From Syntrophorhabdaceae bacterium (GTDB taxonomy: Bacteria > Desulfobacterota > Syntrophorhabdia > Syntrophorhabdales > Syntrophorhabdaceae), in NCBI GenBank assembly GCA_035541755.1, contig DATKMQ010000130.1, positions 1 through 39,185 on the forward strand: DNA of 39,185 nucleotides, written 5' to 3'. Below the pieces are notes generated by a model. The model had not been told where the DNA came from. It saw only the letters and a list, made by a program, of their open reading frames with translations, and ran no database searches. The position numbers and the translations under genes are program-made. Within the stretch, counting starts at the first letter, position 1; every line of letters begins with the position of its first letter. Positions 1 through 7,645 of this stretch are shown here, piece after piece.

Positions 1-1
1 C

Positions 2-370
2 GATATCTATGTAACGACCGCGGAGGGCCTTTATCTGTACGACCCAAAAGGGAACGTGCTCACACGGATCATGACCGAGGATATCCGGGCACTTACGGGC
101 ACCCAGGCGTACGTGAAGGACGCGCCTGTGAACCTTGTCTATGTTTCTGACTATGCAAAACTGAGCGGTACGGATGTTGAGAAAGCGTTCTACTCTGGCG
201 CCCATACGGGCTTCATCAGTGAGAACGTCTACCTGTTCTGCGCGGCCGAGGGCCTCGCAACGGTAGTTCGTGCGATGATCGACAGGGCCCGCCTTGCAGT
301 AGCGATGAAGTTAAGACCCGATCAGAGGATCACACTCTCACAAACGGTAGGGTACCCGAAAAAGACGTAA
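2..370 (+). CDS. Nitroreductase-family protein, C-terminal part (cut by window start)
   Basis: The reading frame is open from the first bases of the window to a TAA at 368-370, so only the last 122 residues are present and the start lies outside. The stretch GLYLYDP, the central block around YVSDYAKL, the segment FISENVYLFCAAEGLATVVR and the closing QTVGYPK are typical of the C-terminal half of SagB/TM1586-like nitroreductases, FMN enzymes that reduce substrates with NAD(P)H. Family assignment rests on this half only. The FMN-binding N-terminal arginine/serine motif is not visible here. The gene is followed by a 341-bp non-coding stretch and does not appear to be coupled to the next gene. Confidence 0.75.
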   Translation, partial: DIYVTTAEGLYLYDPKGNVLTRIMTEDIRALTGTQAYVKDAPVNLVYVSDYAKLSGTDVEKAFYSGAHTGFISENVYLFCAAEGLATVVRAMIDRARLAVAMKLRPDQRITLSQTVGYPKKT

Positions 371-711
371 GAAGTCTGGAGGGAAGCGTACGTTCTTCAT
401 AATGCAAAATCGGCCAGATGCGGTTCCGGCTGCATCGGTTTGCCTGTTTACAGGCCGAAAATTGATTGAACGGGAAAGGGGCAGGTCAGATCAGCAAATA
501 GCTCATATTGATTTCTAAATTGTTAACTTTTTCGATTCGTGATATATATCCCTTCATTATTACAGGAGATAGGAAAAGGGGGACAACGTTATAGAGGATT
601 ACATCTTGTTTCCTTTGTCTCTTTATCTCGTTTCTCTCCCTCGTCTTTCGCCCCTTTTTGAAAACGAATAGCCCCGGAAATGGGCTATAGGAATTGAGGA
701 GGATATAAAAC
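371..711. other. Intergenic region upstream of the CapA-like gene
   Basis: No convincing gene in 341 bp. An exact 10-bp palindrome GATATATATC lies at 541-550. A 7-bp perfect hairpin (ATAGCCC, 7-nt loop, GGGCTAT) lies at 668-688, just upstream of the ribosome binding site of the next gene. There is no T-tract behind the hairpin, so it is better read as a 5'-leader structure than as a terminator. No clear -35/-10 pair was identified. Confidence 0.4.
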
Positions 712-1893
712 ATGAAAAAACAGCTTACACTTCTATTTGGCGGCGATACCAGCGTTGGCGAAGACTCTGCCAAATATTTTGAAGGCGTAAATGAAATATT
801 GGATCAGGCGGACTTCCGCATACTGCACCTTGAAGAACCTTATGTCAGTGAAGTTACGGAGTTTGCAACAGCTAACAGAACAACTGATGTCCTTGCCCCA
901 TTGATTGGCAAGGTAGATTTACTGACTATGCCGGCCAACCATTTCTACGATTTTGGTGAGCGTGGCGTTAAAGACTCCATTGATTGGTGCCGGCATAATG
1001 GTATCGCATGCTGCGGCGCCGGTTCCAACATTACGGAAGCAAGCAAACCCGCATTTATTGAAAAGCACGGAGTCAAGGTTGGCGTACTCGCTTATAACGC
1101 GGTTGGCCCCAAGTATTCTTTTGCAGACGAAAACAAGGGTGGCACCGCGTACGTGAATTTTATTCGCGCCTATATCCCAGTAAGCGAGCTTGATCAGAAA
1201 AATACGAGACTTGAACAGGATGTTTATCTGTTGAAAGAGCCAATCAGGATTAACGAGGACTGCATGGCTTATAACTTTGCTGACATTGAATCATATGACA
1301 AAATGGCTGCTGAAGTATACGCGGCAAGGCAGCTGTGTGACATCTTACTTGTGTATTTCCACAAGGGATACGTGCATAAACCCATCACCGTTGCTCCTTA
1401 TGAGCGGCTGATTTCCCATATTTGCATCGACAATGGTGCAGATGCCGTTCTTGGTACCCATTCCCACATCCTGCGCGGAATTGAGATGTATAAGGGTAAG
1501 GCAATCTATCACGGTCTCAACAATTTTATCATGTGGGCCCCTCAGCTATCCCCGCTCTTTAAGGGCAGAATCTTAGATGGCGAGTTCAGCCACAACGAAG
1601 AGCACATAAGGAAGAGAGTAGAACGCTTCGGTTTCGTACCGGATCCCGAATATCCCACCTATCCCTTCCACCCGGATTCCATTTATTGCATGACGGCGAA
1701 GCTCGTGATTGAGGACAAAAAGGTTCTATCCTATCGTTTCATTCCCATGAAGGTCGAGAAGGATGGCGCTCCCTATGTCCATGGTCATACAGAGGTGGGC
1801 CAGGAAATCCTTGATTACATAGAAAAAATTACCCGTGGTGCCAGCCTCAATGCCCGCTATAAGTGGGACGGAGATGATGTCGTAATTTCGTAG
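712..1893 (+). CDS. CapA-family (poly-gamma-glutamate synthesis type) metallophosphatase-fold protein
   Basis: 393 residues. An N-terminal LLFGGDTS block and a VLGTHSH-LRGIEMYKGKAIYHGLNNF block near residues 245-272 match the CapA/PgsA family, which has a calcineurin-like metallophosphatase fold. Two family motifs are altered: the usual NNHxxDYG appears as ANHFYDFG, and the usual HWGxE region reads FHKGYVH. There is no signal peptide or N-terminal membrane segment, so the protein looks cytoplasmic, unlike capsule-anchoring CapA proteins. The start is set by a strong AGGAGG ribosome binding site 8 nt before ATG. Base composition is more A+T-rich than the catabolic genes to the right. The function is not known; cytoplasmic CapA relatives of this type occur beside metabolic genes. 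Confidence 0.75.
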   Translation: MKKQLTLLFGGDTSVGEDSAKYFEGVNEILDQADFRILHLEEPYVSEVTEFATANRTTDVLAPLIGKVDLLTMPANHFYDFGERGVKDSIDWCRHNGIACCGAGSNITEASKPAFIEKHGVKVGVLAYNAVGPKYSFADENKGGTAYVNFIRAYIPVSELDQKNTRLEQDVYLLKEPIRINEDCMAYNFADIESYDKMAAEVYAARQLCDILLVYFHKGYVHKPITVAPYERLISHICIDNGADAVLGTHSHILRGIEMYKGKAIYHGLNNFIMWAPQLSPLFKGRILDGEFSHNEEHIRKRVERFGFVPDPEYPTYPFHPDSIYCMTAKLVIEDKKVLSYRFIPMKVEKDGAPYVHGHTEVGQEILDYIEKITRGASLNARYKWDGDDVVIS

Positions 1894-1996
1894 TATGTCA
1901 GCCAGGCTATGGCGAACAATGGTGAGGGGAGTCGGCTAATCTTTTTTTGACTGGAATATTGATTTTGGCTCACGCTTCCAACATGGAAGAATACAA

Positions 1997-2182
1997 ATGG
2001 CATTCAACGATTGCGGTGCCAGGAAAACCGGCGCTATGGCTAATACAATTGTTGGGGAGCAGGTCGCCACAACGTTTTACGATGAGTACAAGAACGACAA
2101 GAAAGTTCCCAATAACGGCAGTTTGGCAGCAGGAATAGCGGAAGATGAAGGCGCCCTCTGTCCCGTCAGCAGCAAGGGATGA
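1997..2182 (+). CDS. Short unrecognised ORF or gene fragment (61 aa)
   Basis: An ATG preceded by GGAAGA at 6-nt spacing opens a 61-residue frame ending in tandem TGA, 9 bp before the convergent MFS gene ends. The composition (evenly spread charged residues, FYDEYKNDKK, GIAEDEG) looks like real protein rather than random frame. I recognise no family. It could be the tail of a decayed gene, because the frame stays open a little upstream of the ATG without another start. A genuine small protein is the alternative. Confidence 0.3.
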   Translation: MAFNDCGARKTGAMANTIVGEQVATTFYDEYKNDKKVPNNGSLAAGIAEDEGALCPVSSKG

Positions 2183-2190
2183 TGTCTAAA

Positions 2191-3591
2191 CTAAATAGCC
2201 TCGAGCGTTTCACCTTTCTTCTTGGTACGGTAGAAGAAAACGAATACCATACAGACAAAACAGGGCAGAGCCAAGATCACGAAGAATTGACGAAGGCTGA
2301 AGCCTGCGACTTGAAGTCCCCCGCCAATGATAGGTCCCAGGATGGATCCTGCCTTGCCCATGGCTTGAACCAGCCCAACCCCGGTAGAACGGATGTTGGT
2401 CGCGAATGTTTCACCGCACACAACGAGGAGAACCGTGGGCGCAGCGAGGACAAAGACGCCGGTAGCCACCCCAGCTACATACAACGAAGAACCAGACCTC
2501 AATATACTGAAAAGGAGTACGGAGATTCCGCCACAAAAATAGGTCAGGACAAGTCCCTGCTTGCGACCGAAGATGTCAATGAGATAGCCAAGTAATACCC
2601 CTCCCAGACAAGAGCCTATTCCTTGAGCCATACTGTAGCTAAAACTCTTGGTCAAAGAGAAACCCGCTTTCACCATGAGGGAAGGTAGCCAGGACGATAA
2701 GCCGTACAGTGTTATGGAGGTGAAAAGATAGGTAAGAGACAAGAGAACGGTCATTTGGGCAAGACCTGGCCGAAAAAGGTTTGACAGGCGGCCCGTGGAT
2801 GGTGGCGATGAACTAACGGGGATTCGAACAGGGCCAATTGGCGGCAGGACTCCCGCCACGCGACGGATCCGGGAGATCTCCCGTGAAATACCAAGAGCCG
2901 AATCAGCGGAACCTCTCATGAAGAAACGTGAAAAATGATGGGTCTTTCCGAAGAGAAAGTGTATGGACTCAGGTAGATAAAACCCTATAAAGGGCACTAA
3001 GACAAGAGGCAGGGCGCCAACGGCCAGCACAATCCTCCAGCCGAATACGGGGATCAGGGCCATTGAGACGAGAGCTGCGATAACCCATCCGAAGGTGTAG
3101 CTCCCTGCGGCGACGGTGAGGAGTCTTGCTCTCAAGTGTGGAGGGGCAAACTCGGAAACAATAGTTACCGCAAGAGGGAATATCCCGCCCACGCCGAGGC
3201 CTGTGAGAAATCGGAGGAGACAGAAGAGATTGAAGCCGGAGACATAATAACTGAGACCCGTAGAAACCGAGCACAAGATTGAGGTCCCAATAAGCATTTT
3301 CTTTCTTCCCAACCTATCCGCGGCAGCGCCAAAAAACAAGGATCCCAGCATGAAACCGGCAAAGCCCCAGGATACGAGGGTTCCCGCCTGCATGGGCGAA
3401 AGCGCCCATTCTTTGAGCAAAGAGGGGATTACAAATGCAACGATCTGCGTAGAGTATCCGGCGGAGAGGACTGCGAGACTTATAAGCAGGAGCAGAACTA
3501 TATGAAAACGGCCGAACTGAAGACCATTTACCCACCCAAGGATATCCGTCCCTACCTCTTGAGGCTTGTCCTGATTCACATCGGCATTCAC
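2191..3591 (-). CDS. MFS permease, aromatic acid:H+ symporter-like
   Basis: About 466 residues with 12 predicted hydrophobic segments in two groups of six, separated by a polar loop around residues 205-265. The MFS signature between TM2 and TM3 is present (GAAADRLGRKK), and its half-repeat in the second half reads GYLIDIFGRKQ. The RFLTGLGVGGIFPLAVTIVSEF block is typical of the AAHS (PcaK/BenK-like) and related sugar/acid porter families, which import aromatic carboxylates with protons. I chose the GTG at 3589-3591 because GAAGGGAG sits 4 nt before it. The longer frame begins with TTG at 3645 and has no ribosome binding site. The gene is convergent with the genes to its left and transcribed alone. 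Confidence 0.85.
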   Translation of the reverse strand: MNADVNQDKPQEVGTDILGWVNGLQFGRFHIVLLLLISLAVLSAGYSTQIVAFVIPSLLKEWALSPMQAGTLVSWGFAGFMLGSLFFGAAADRLGRKKMLIGTSILCSVSTGLSYYVSGFNLFCLLRFLTGLGVGGIFPLAVTIVSEFAPPHLRARLLTVAAGSYTFGWVIAALVSMALIPVFGWRIVLAVGALPLVLVPFIGFYLPESIHFLFGKTHHFSRFFMRGSADSALGISREISRIRRVAGVLPPIGPVRIPVSSSPPSTGRLSNLFRPGLAQMTVLLSLTYLFTSITLYGLSSWLPSLMVKAGFSLTKSFSYSMAQGIGSCLGGVLLGYLIDIFGRKQGLVLTYFCGGISVLLFSILRSGSSLYVAGVATGVFVLAAPTVLLVVCGETFATNIRSTGVGLVQAMGKAGSILGPIIGGGLQVAGFSLRQFFVILALPCFVCMVFVFFYRTKKKGETLEAI

Positions 3592-3908
3592 ACGTTTCTC
3601 CCTTCTCGAAATAGTAAAACGGCAATGACCCTGACTTGCCCTCAACTCATTGTATCAATCTCGGAGTTGGTCTTTCCATAAGAAAGGACCCCTTAGAGCT
3701 TGACGAGGGAGGCATTATCGATAACTCCTCAATGAAAAGGATCAGTCCGGTCAAAGAACCCGAAGCTCCGAAGGTCCTACCGAAAAATCTGGTATACCAT
3801 GATCCAGGAACTGTTTCAATGGATCGTTGAAAAGCCATGGTCACCAGTTCATGTCGGACACGGCTGGATTTGAGGGGCTTTTGTCATAATTTCTTCCGTG
3901 AGCAGCAT
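3592..3908. other. Intergenic region between MFS gene and sigma-like gene
   Basis: About 317 bp including the 5' leader of the MFS gene. Overlapping frames exist on both strands, but none has a ribosome binding site or protein-like composition. No promoter could be assigned with confidence. Confidence 0.3.
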
Positions 3909-4463
3909 CTATTCTCCTTGAAATTTGATCTTCTGTCTCAGTAGTTCAATCCTGAGCTCGATTTGGCGCTCTTTCTGCCTTCCTTTTTCTTCCATGAGCT
4001 GTTTCCATGATTCGAACCGTTCTTTTCTAAACTTCAAGGATTTGGCGCGGAGCCTAAGCCTTTTGGCTTTTAGCTCGATCTCCTTCCTCTTAAGTTCATG
4101 ATTTTCTATTCTTTGCCTCAAACACTCACTGATAAGAAAATTGACGATCCTTTTGTAAAGGTCTGCTTTTCCGCGGTCTGTTTCATCTGGCTCATCGTCT
4201 GCGGGGTTATGGAGAATAGACTCCAAAGTGAAGGTGCCATCTTCATTGCTTCCGAGAGGTTTCTGCAGGCTTTCCTCCCGATATTTTTGCTCTAAGTACC
4301 GATTTATGGCCCTACGTTTGACCTTCTTCGCGATAGCTGTGACCTCATCCATGGCTTTGGGATTGGATTCGAGTATTTCTGGCCATGCCTCCTGTAAGCT
4401 GTCTTCATACCTCCCGAATAATGTGCGCAGATATCTGTTCACCTCGTTCTCGTCAAGTGTCAT
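3909..4463 (-). CDS. Charged coiled-coil protein with sigma-70-like N-terminal part
   Basis: 184 residues. Residues about 1-60 (FGRYEDSLQEAW, TAIAKKVKRRAINRYLEQKYRE) read like a compact sigma region 2-type helical bundle. They run into ESLQKPLGSNEDGTFTLES, which resembles the 'SLdePlgeddg-tl-dll' linker of sigma-70 proteins. There is no region 4 helix-turn-helix. Instead residues about 105-184 form one long Lys/Arg/Glu-rich coiled coil (repeats of LKxKRLRLRAKSLKFRKERFE type). AAGGGG 8 nt before the ATG supports the start. It may be a sigma-like or anti-sigma-like regulator or a remnant of one. The sigma resemblance is my reading and needs a profile search. Confidence 0.45.
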   Translation of the reverse strand: MTLDENEVNRYLRTLFGRYEDSLQEAWPEILESNPKAMDEVTAIAKKVKRRAINRYLEQKYREESLQKPLGSNEDGTFTLESILHNPADDEPDETDRGKADLYKRIVNFLISECLRQRIENHELKRKEIELKAKRLRLRAKSLKFRKERFESWKQLMEEKGRQKERQIELRIELLRQKIKFQGE

Positions 4464-4826
4464 TGTACATTCCCCTTTTGATGTGTGCCAGTTCTTGGAT
4501 GATTACATCGCCGAGGATTATAACCGACTTTTGCGATGGTTAGACGTTTAGATGACCGTGTCTCGATTTGGATATCTTAAGAAACGCAATTCCATTATAG
4601 TAGAAAAGAAATCGACCGTTGCGGGCAAGCATTCAGGCAGGGATGCCAAGGTGTGGGCTACGGCCAATAATCAATAATCGGTGCGGGTTGAAACCCAGAC
4701 GACCTATGAGAGCTAAGGTCGATGTCCTCGGTAACAAACCATTTACAGATGGGTAATGTAACCGTACGGTTGCTTAACGATAGTATGAGTCCGGTATGAG
4801 TGAGTTTTACAACTGTAATGATCTCA
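4464..4826. other. Non-coding stretch with an 8-bp direct repeat
   Basis: No gene found in 363 bp. GTATGAGT occurs at 4783-4790 and again at 4794-4801, an 11-bp period (one helical turn). This could bind a regulator, or it may be chance in A+T-rich DNA. The tRNA-end-like sequence begins a few tens of bases to the right. Confidence 0.3.
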
Positions 4827-5711
4827 TTATGTTATGTCCATGAGACTCGGTTCAAAACCCCGTGCGCCTACCATTTTCGATTTGCTGGGGATTCCGAATT
4901 GTTTCCTGGTAAAGTCATTCCGTCTTGTTTCATTCTTTATTATCTTACCGAATAGTTCATCATATACGCGAGGCAATTTATTTTCGAATATGTTCACCGC
5001 TATTTCAGTATTTCCACCCTTACGGGCCACCCTGCCAATCAGGTTATTAAAACCTTCACCTTTTTTCGATAACAACAACGAGGTTCCCAAAAGAGAACTG
5101 AGAACAATTTCGAAGCAGGTTCTGTAATCAATTTTATCATGCTTCACGGCGGATCTTATGAATTGTTCAAAGATGGCCGCTATTAGGCCGGGGGCACAAC
5201 TTGATAGCACTGTGTAGACAGCAAATTGATCTTCTTCGATCAGTTCAATCCGCCCTATTGTTTTCAGCAAATTGGCGATATATTTCTTGTCCTTTTCCAA
5301 AACGAGCCTATTGTGGCAGAGCAGTGAAGCGCCTTGAAAGACCTCGCACGTTAATGTTGGAATGAGTTTTGATATTTTGCCGTTGAACAGATGCTCCACG
5401 GACATTATCTCCAGGCCTCCGGAAATTATTACCAGATGTTTCGTATTATCCAGACTTGATAGGATTTCCTTCATAACCTGAATTACTTCGTGAGTATTTA
5501 CGCAAATGAATATTATGTCTGCCTTACGAGCAACCTGAATATTGCTGGTCGTAACTGCCAGTGTTGGGAAATCAGCCTTTATCTTTCTCAATTTGCTTCT
5601 TGATCTGTTTGACACAACCAGGTCCTTTGCAAGAATTGGTTTACGAGTCAGGAGAGAGCGAACGAGCGCCTCTGCCATGTGACCAAAGCCTATGAATCCA
5701 ATTTGTTTCAT
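4827..5711 (-). CDS. Pyrroline-5-carboxylate reductase-like oxidoreductase (ProC/ComER type), divergent
   Basis: 294 residues. The N-terminal Rossmann motif GFIGFGHMAEALV, the NRSRSKL segment after strand 2 and the IIFICVNTHEVIQVM block are those of the P5C reductase superfamily (NAD(P)H-dependent). The C-terminal dimerisation half is divergent. The family's conserved SG-PAY/E motif reads SSCAPGLIAAIFEQ, so proline synthesis is uncertain and a ComER-like paralogue is equally likely. An AGAGG site lies 6 nt before the ATG. The last ~12 residues (MVGARGFEP and following) are unlike the family. They are the antisense reading of a tRNA-3'-end-like sequence, so the original C-terminus was probably replaced. 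Downstream of the TetR gene with a 217-bp gap. Confidence 0.7.
   Translation of the reverse strand: MKQIGFIGFGHMAEALVRSLLTRKPILAKDLVVSNRSRSKLRKIKADFPTLAVTTSNIQVARKADIIFICVNTHEVIQVMKEILSSLDNTKHLVIISGGLEIMSVEHLFNGKISKLIPTLTCEVFQGASLLCHNRLVLEKDKKYIANLLKTIGRIELIEEDQFAVYTVLSSCAPGLIAAIFEQFIRSAVKHDKIDYRTCFEIVLSSLLGTSLLLSKKGEGFNNLIGRVARKGGNTEIAVNIFENKLPRVYDELFGKIIKNETRRNDFTRKQFGIPSKSKMVGARGFEPSLMDIT
4844..4873 (+). other. Degenerate tRNA 3'-end-like sequence (possible attachment-site remnant)
   Basis: On the plus strand a GGTTCAAAACC core (T-arm loop TTCAAAA at 4851-4857) is followed by a 7-nt acceptor-like TGCGCCT, a discriminator A and CCA at 4871-4873. Only three of five T-stem pairs hold, and no matching 5' acceptor strand (AGGCGCA) is found 60-90 bp upstream, so this is not a tRNA gene. 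It resembles the 3' tRNA piece left by integrase recombination, and it sits at the edge of an A+T-rich segment. No second copy was found in the window. Confidence 0.35.
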
Positions 5712-5928
5712 GCGCGCCTCTTCCCCTTTAACGACTTCTTATCCAACAATGTTCAATTCCTGGATTATTATCATACAGGGCGCTACAGAGAATGGCAATT
5801 GGAAATATAGGATTTGAAATCATGCATGTGCAGGGATTTGGACAAAATAAAGATTACGGTCAAAATTGGTTGCCTTATTGCTGGTCGGAAAATCGGTAAT
5901 CACCCACGCCACACCGATCATGCATTGG

Positions 5929-6546
5929 TCATTTTAGGGATAATATCTTATATAACCCCTCAACTCCAGCTTTCAGTATCCGTTCTTTCTTAATCGAATT
6001 ATCGCCAAATACGATCCGATCAACTAATGCTGCTATGAAATCAAGCGCGATAATTGCAACGGTATCTACCTCGCTCGATTTCAGCTTCTTGTTCCAGCGA
6101 CGAAGATACTTCTTCACTTCTTTTATTGTTTCGTTATTTTGCTCGTTAATAACTTTTGCAACATCCGCATTCGAGTAATAGAGCGCTCTTAATTCCCGAT
6201 TGAATTCTTTCGAATTTTCGTGGATCGCAATAATCCCTTGAATAAGGCCCCGTAACCATTTCTTCTCGTCTAGGCTGCCAATGTTAAGCATACTCATTGA
6301 TCTTTCTCGCAAAAGAACGAACTGCTCATGGTACCTATCCAGGATCTCTAATAAAATCATCTCCTTGTCTTTAAAATACGAATAAAGACTTCCAATAGAA
6401 ACACCTGCTTGCCTTGCTATCTCATTTGTCGTGGTTCTATGAAAACCGTTTGTACAGAAAAGATTGAAAGCTGCGTCAAGTATTTTTTTCTTCATGCTGA
6501 TACTTCGAGTTTGCATTGGCGTGCGTATTGGCTGACCGTGTCCCAT
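5929..6546 (-). CDS. TetR/AcrR-family transcriptional regulator
   Basis: 205 residues. The N-terminal HTH is clear: KKILDAAFNLFCTNGFHRTTTNEIARQAGVSIGSLYSYFKDKE at about residues 19-62, the TetR signature. The rest is an all-helical ligand/dimer domain with no identifiable ligand. It is divergent from the methyltransferase gene at 6710, and the 163-bp gap holds two near-identical 22-bp inverted repeats that bracket the methyltransferase promoter, so it most likely represses that gene and possibly itself. The ATG at 6546 has a weak GAGAG site. Internal ATGs at 6516 and 6495 have no better ones. A+T-rich like its neighbours. Confidence 0.9.
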   Translation of the reverse strand: MGHGQPIRTPMQTRSISMKKKILDAAFNLFCTNGFHRTTTNEIARQAGVSIGSLYSYFKDKEMILLEILDRYHEQFVLLRERSMSMLNIGSLDEKKWLRGLIQGIIAIHENSKEFNRELRALYYSNADVAKVINEQNNETIKEVKKYLRRWNKKLKSSEVDTVAIIALDFIAALVDRIVFGDNSIKKERILKAGVEGLYKILSLK

Positions 6547-6564
6547 TACAGCTCTCTTACGAAT

Positions 6565-6592
6565 ATTCTAATGAATGAGGGATCTTTGTCAA
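6565..6592 (-). promoter_or_regulatory. Putative promoter of the TetR gene
   Basis: On the minus strand TTGACA (6592-6587) is followed after 16 bp by TAGAAT (6570-6565), one mismatch from the consensus -10. The predicted start lies only about 10-15 nt before the TetR ATG. Operator copy 1 lies immediately upstream of the -35. Confidence 0.5.
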
Positions 6593-6595
6593 GAG

Positions 6596-6617
6596 AATAT
6601 GAGTGCATACTCACATT
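6596..6617. promoter_or_regulatory. TetR-type operator, copy 1
   Basis: AATATGAG-N6-CTCACATT, a 22-bp inverted repeat with 7 of 8 arm positions matching. It lies between the two divergent -35 elements. Its centre is exactly 50 bp from that of copy 2. Confidence 0.65.
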
Positions 6618-6621
6618 ATTC

Positions 6622-6648
6622 TTGACATATATACTGACGTATTATAAT
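6622..6648 (+). promoter_or_regulatory. Putative promoter of the methyltransferase gene
   Basis: TTGACA at 6622-6627 and TATAAT at 6643-6648, both exact consensus hexamers but with a short 15-bp spacer. Operator copy 2 begins inside the -10 hexamer, which fits repression by occlusion. The short spacer could lower basal activity. Confidence 0.6.
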
Positions 6649-6667
6649 ATGAGCTAATACTCATATT
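6646..6667. promoter_or_regulatory. TetR-type operator, copy 2
   Basis: AATATGAG-N6-CTCATATT, a perfect 8-bp inverted repeat with a 6-bp spacer, overlapping the end of the -10 element. It has the same arms and spacer as copy 1, so both are likely sites for the adjacent TetR-family protein. Confidence 0.75.
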
Positions 6668-6709
6668 TGATACGTGTAAACATATAAAAACTCAACAAAG
6701 GAGGACAGC

Positions 6710-7273
6710 ATGATGGGAAAAGACGACAGCATTCGCCTGGGAAAGTTCGAATTCTTTGCGATGAATAACCCCCTCAGGGAATGGAGAATGAAACATAAGG
6801 AATTTCCTCTCATGACAAGAATGCTCCAGAATCATAGTATCGGTTTGACCGGCAAAGTAATTGTTGATATGGGATGCGGTTCCGGGTACAGTACAAGTCT
6901 TCTTGTCAAAGAATTTGACCCGTCACGAATAGTTGCGTTCGACATTATGCCGGAACAAATCAAACTTGCAAAAAGACGTCAACTAAATGTTGCTTTTCAA
7001 GTCGGTGACGCAACAGCTATCGATATGCCGGATGTGAGTTGTGATGCGGTTCTTGAATTTGCCATTTTGCACCATATCCCACGCTGGCGAAAAGCTCTTT
7101 CTGAAGCAGTCCGTATTCTTGTCCCCGGAGGGATAATGTTTATTGAGGAACCTCATAAGCTGTTTGAATGGGATGAATTTGAATCCGGTATTCTTAGCAC
7201 CGGTCTGAGTATATTAGAAAGAAAGCAGTGGTATGGGGGCTATTTTAGGTTCTTCTTAACACGAAAGCTTTAG
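6710..7273 (+). CDS. Class I SAM-dependent methyltransferase (UbiE/Methyltransf_11 type)
   Basis: 187 residues. Motif I VIVDMGCGSGYSTSLLV (about residues 51-67), the acidic end of strand 2 (AFDIMPEQ) and the motif IV region SCDAVLEFAILHHIPRW, followed by EAVRILVPGGIMFIEEP, define a Rossmann-fold SAM methyltransferase. It is short for the family and ends soon after the central sheet, so the substrate cap is minimal. AAGGAGG 6 nt before ATG fixes the start (a second ATG follows directly). It is alone downstream of the TetR-controlled promoter. The substrate is unknown; detoxification by methylation of the TetR ligand is one possibility. Confidence 0.85.
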   Translation: MMGKDDSIRLGKFEFFAMNNPLREWRMKHKEFPLMTRMLQNHSIGLTGKVIVDMGCGSGYSTSLLVKEFDPSRIVAFDIMPEQIKLAKRRQLNVAFQVGDATAIDMPDVSCDAVLEFAILHHIPRWRKALSEAVRILVPGGIMFIEEPHKLFEWDEFESGILSTGLSILERKQWYGGYFRFFLTRKL

Positions 7274-7333
7274 AAAGACCGAGAGGGGTCCTTATCCCTC
7301 GATCGCTGAGTGAAACCGCCCATATCCAAGTGA

Positions 7334-7645
7334 TTACATTATAACCTCGAAGTAGACTGCACAGAGTCCCATAGGCGCAAGTGCCTGGTTACGTCTGGGT
7401 CTGTGAGAAATCATGTTCTTCTCTGCCGAATTCCTCTGGTGGCACAATCTGGCCCTCTGTACGGTGAGGGCCTGGAGATATTGATCGAGCTGTTTCTTTT
7501 GGCCTATCCAGAGACCGGCAACCTTTCTGTCCCCTTTCAAGCCGTAGTCGCTGTACAGGATTCTGAAGGCTGGTTCCGTTAGCCTCATGTAGCTGAGTAT
7601 CTCCTTGAGTCCTATAAAAAGATCCGGATTGGCTTCAGCAGGCAT
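7334..7645 (-). CDS. Small helix-turn-helix (excisionase/MerR-like) protein
   Basis: 103 residues if started at the ATG at 7645, which has AAGGGG 5 nt upstream. The longer frame from 7855 lacks a site and encodes a low-complexity leader. The segment IGLKEILSYMRLTEPAFRIL, then DYGLK and KVAGLWIGQKKQLDQYLQ, follows the 'ltvkEia-yLgvs-rtvyrl-...-G-pa-kigg-wri-k-eLd-wl' layout of single-domain HTH_17/excisionase proteins. The C-terminal third is basic and shows no known domain. It lies 221 bp downstream of the mutase-like gene on the same strand. Such proteins control excision or bind DNA at mobile-element ends, but no integrase is in view. Confidence 0.5.
   Translation of the reverse strand: MPAEANPDLFIGLKEILSYMRLTEPAFRILYSDYGLKGDRKVAGLWIGQKKQLDQYLQALTVQRARLCHQRNSAEKNMISHRPRRNQALAPMGLCAVYFEVIM

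Noticed and set aside
541-550. GATATATATC palindrome as a regulator site
   Set aside because: Simple TA repeat in A+T-rich DNA; no second copy or promoter context supports a function.
2179-2595. 138-codon plus-strand frame antisense to the MFS gene
   Set aside because: Highly charged, low-complexity translation typical of the reverse strand of a membrane protein gene.
4800-4873. Complete tRNA gene at the TTCAAAA/ACCA sequence
   Set aside because: No 5' acceptor strand, D arm or anticodon arm could be drawn, and the T-stem has two mismatches.
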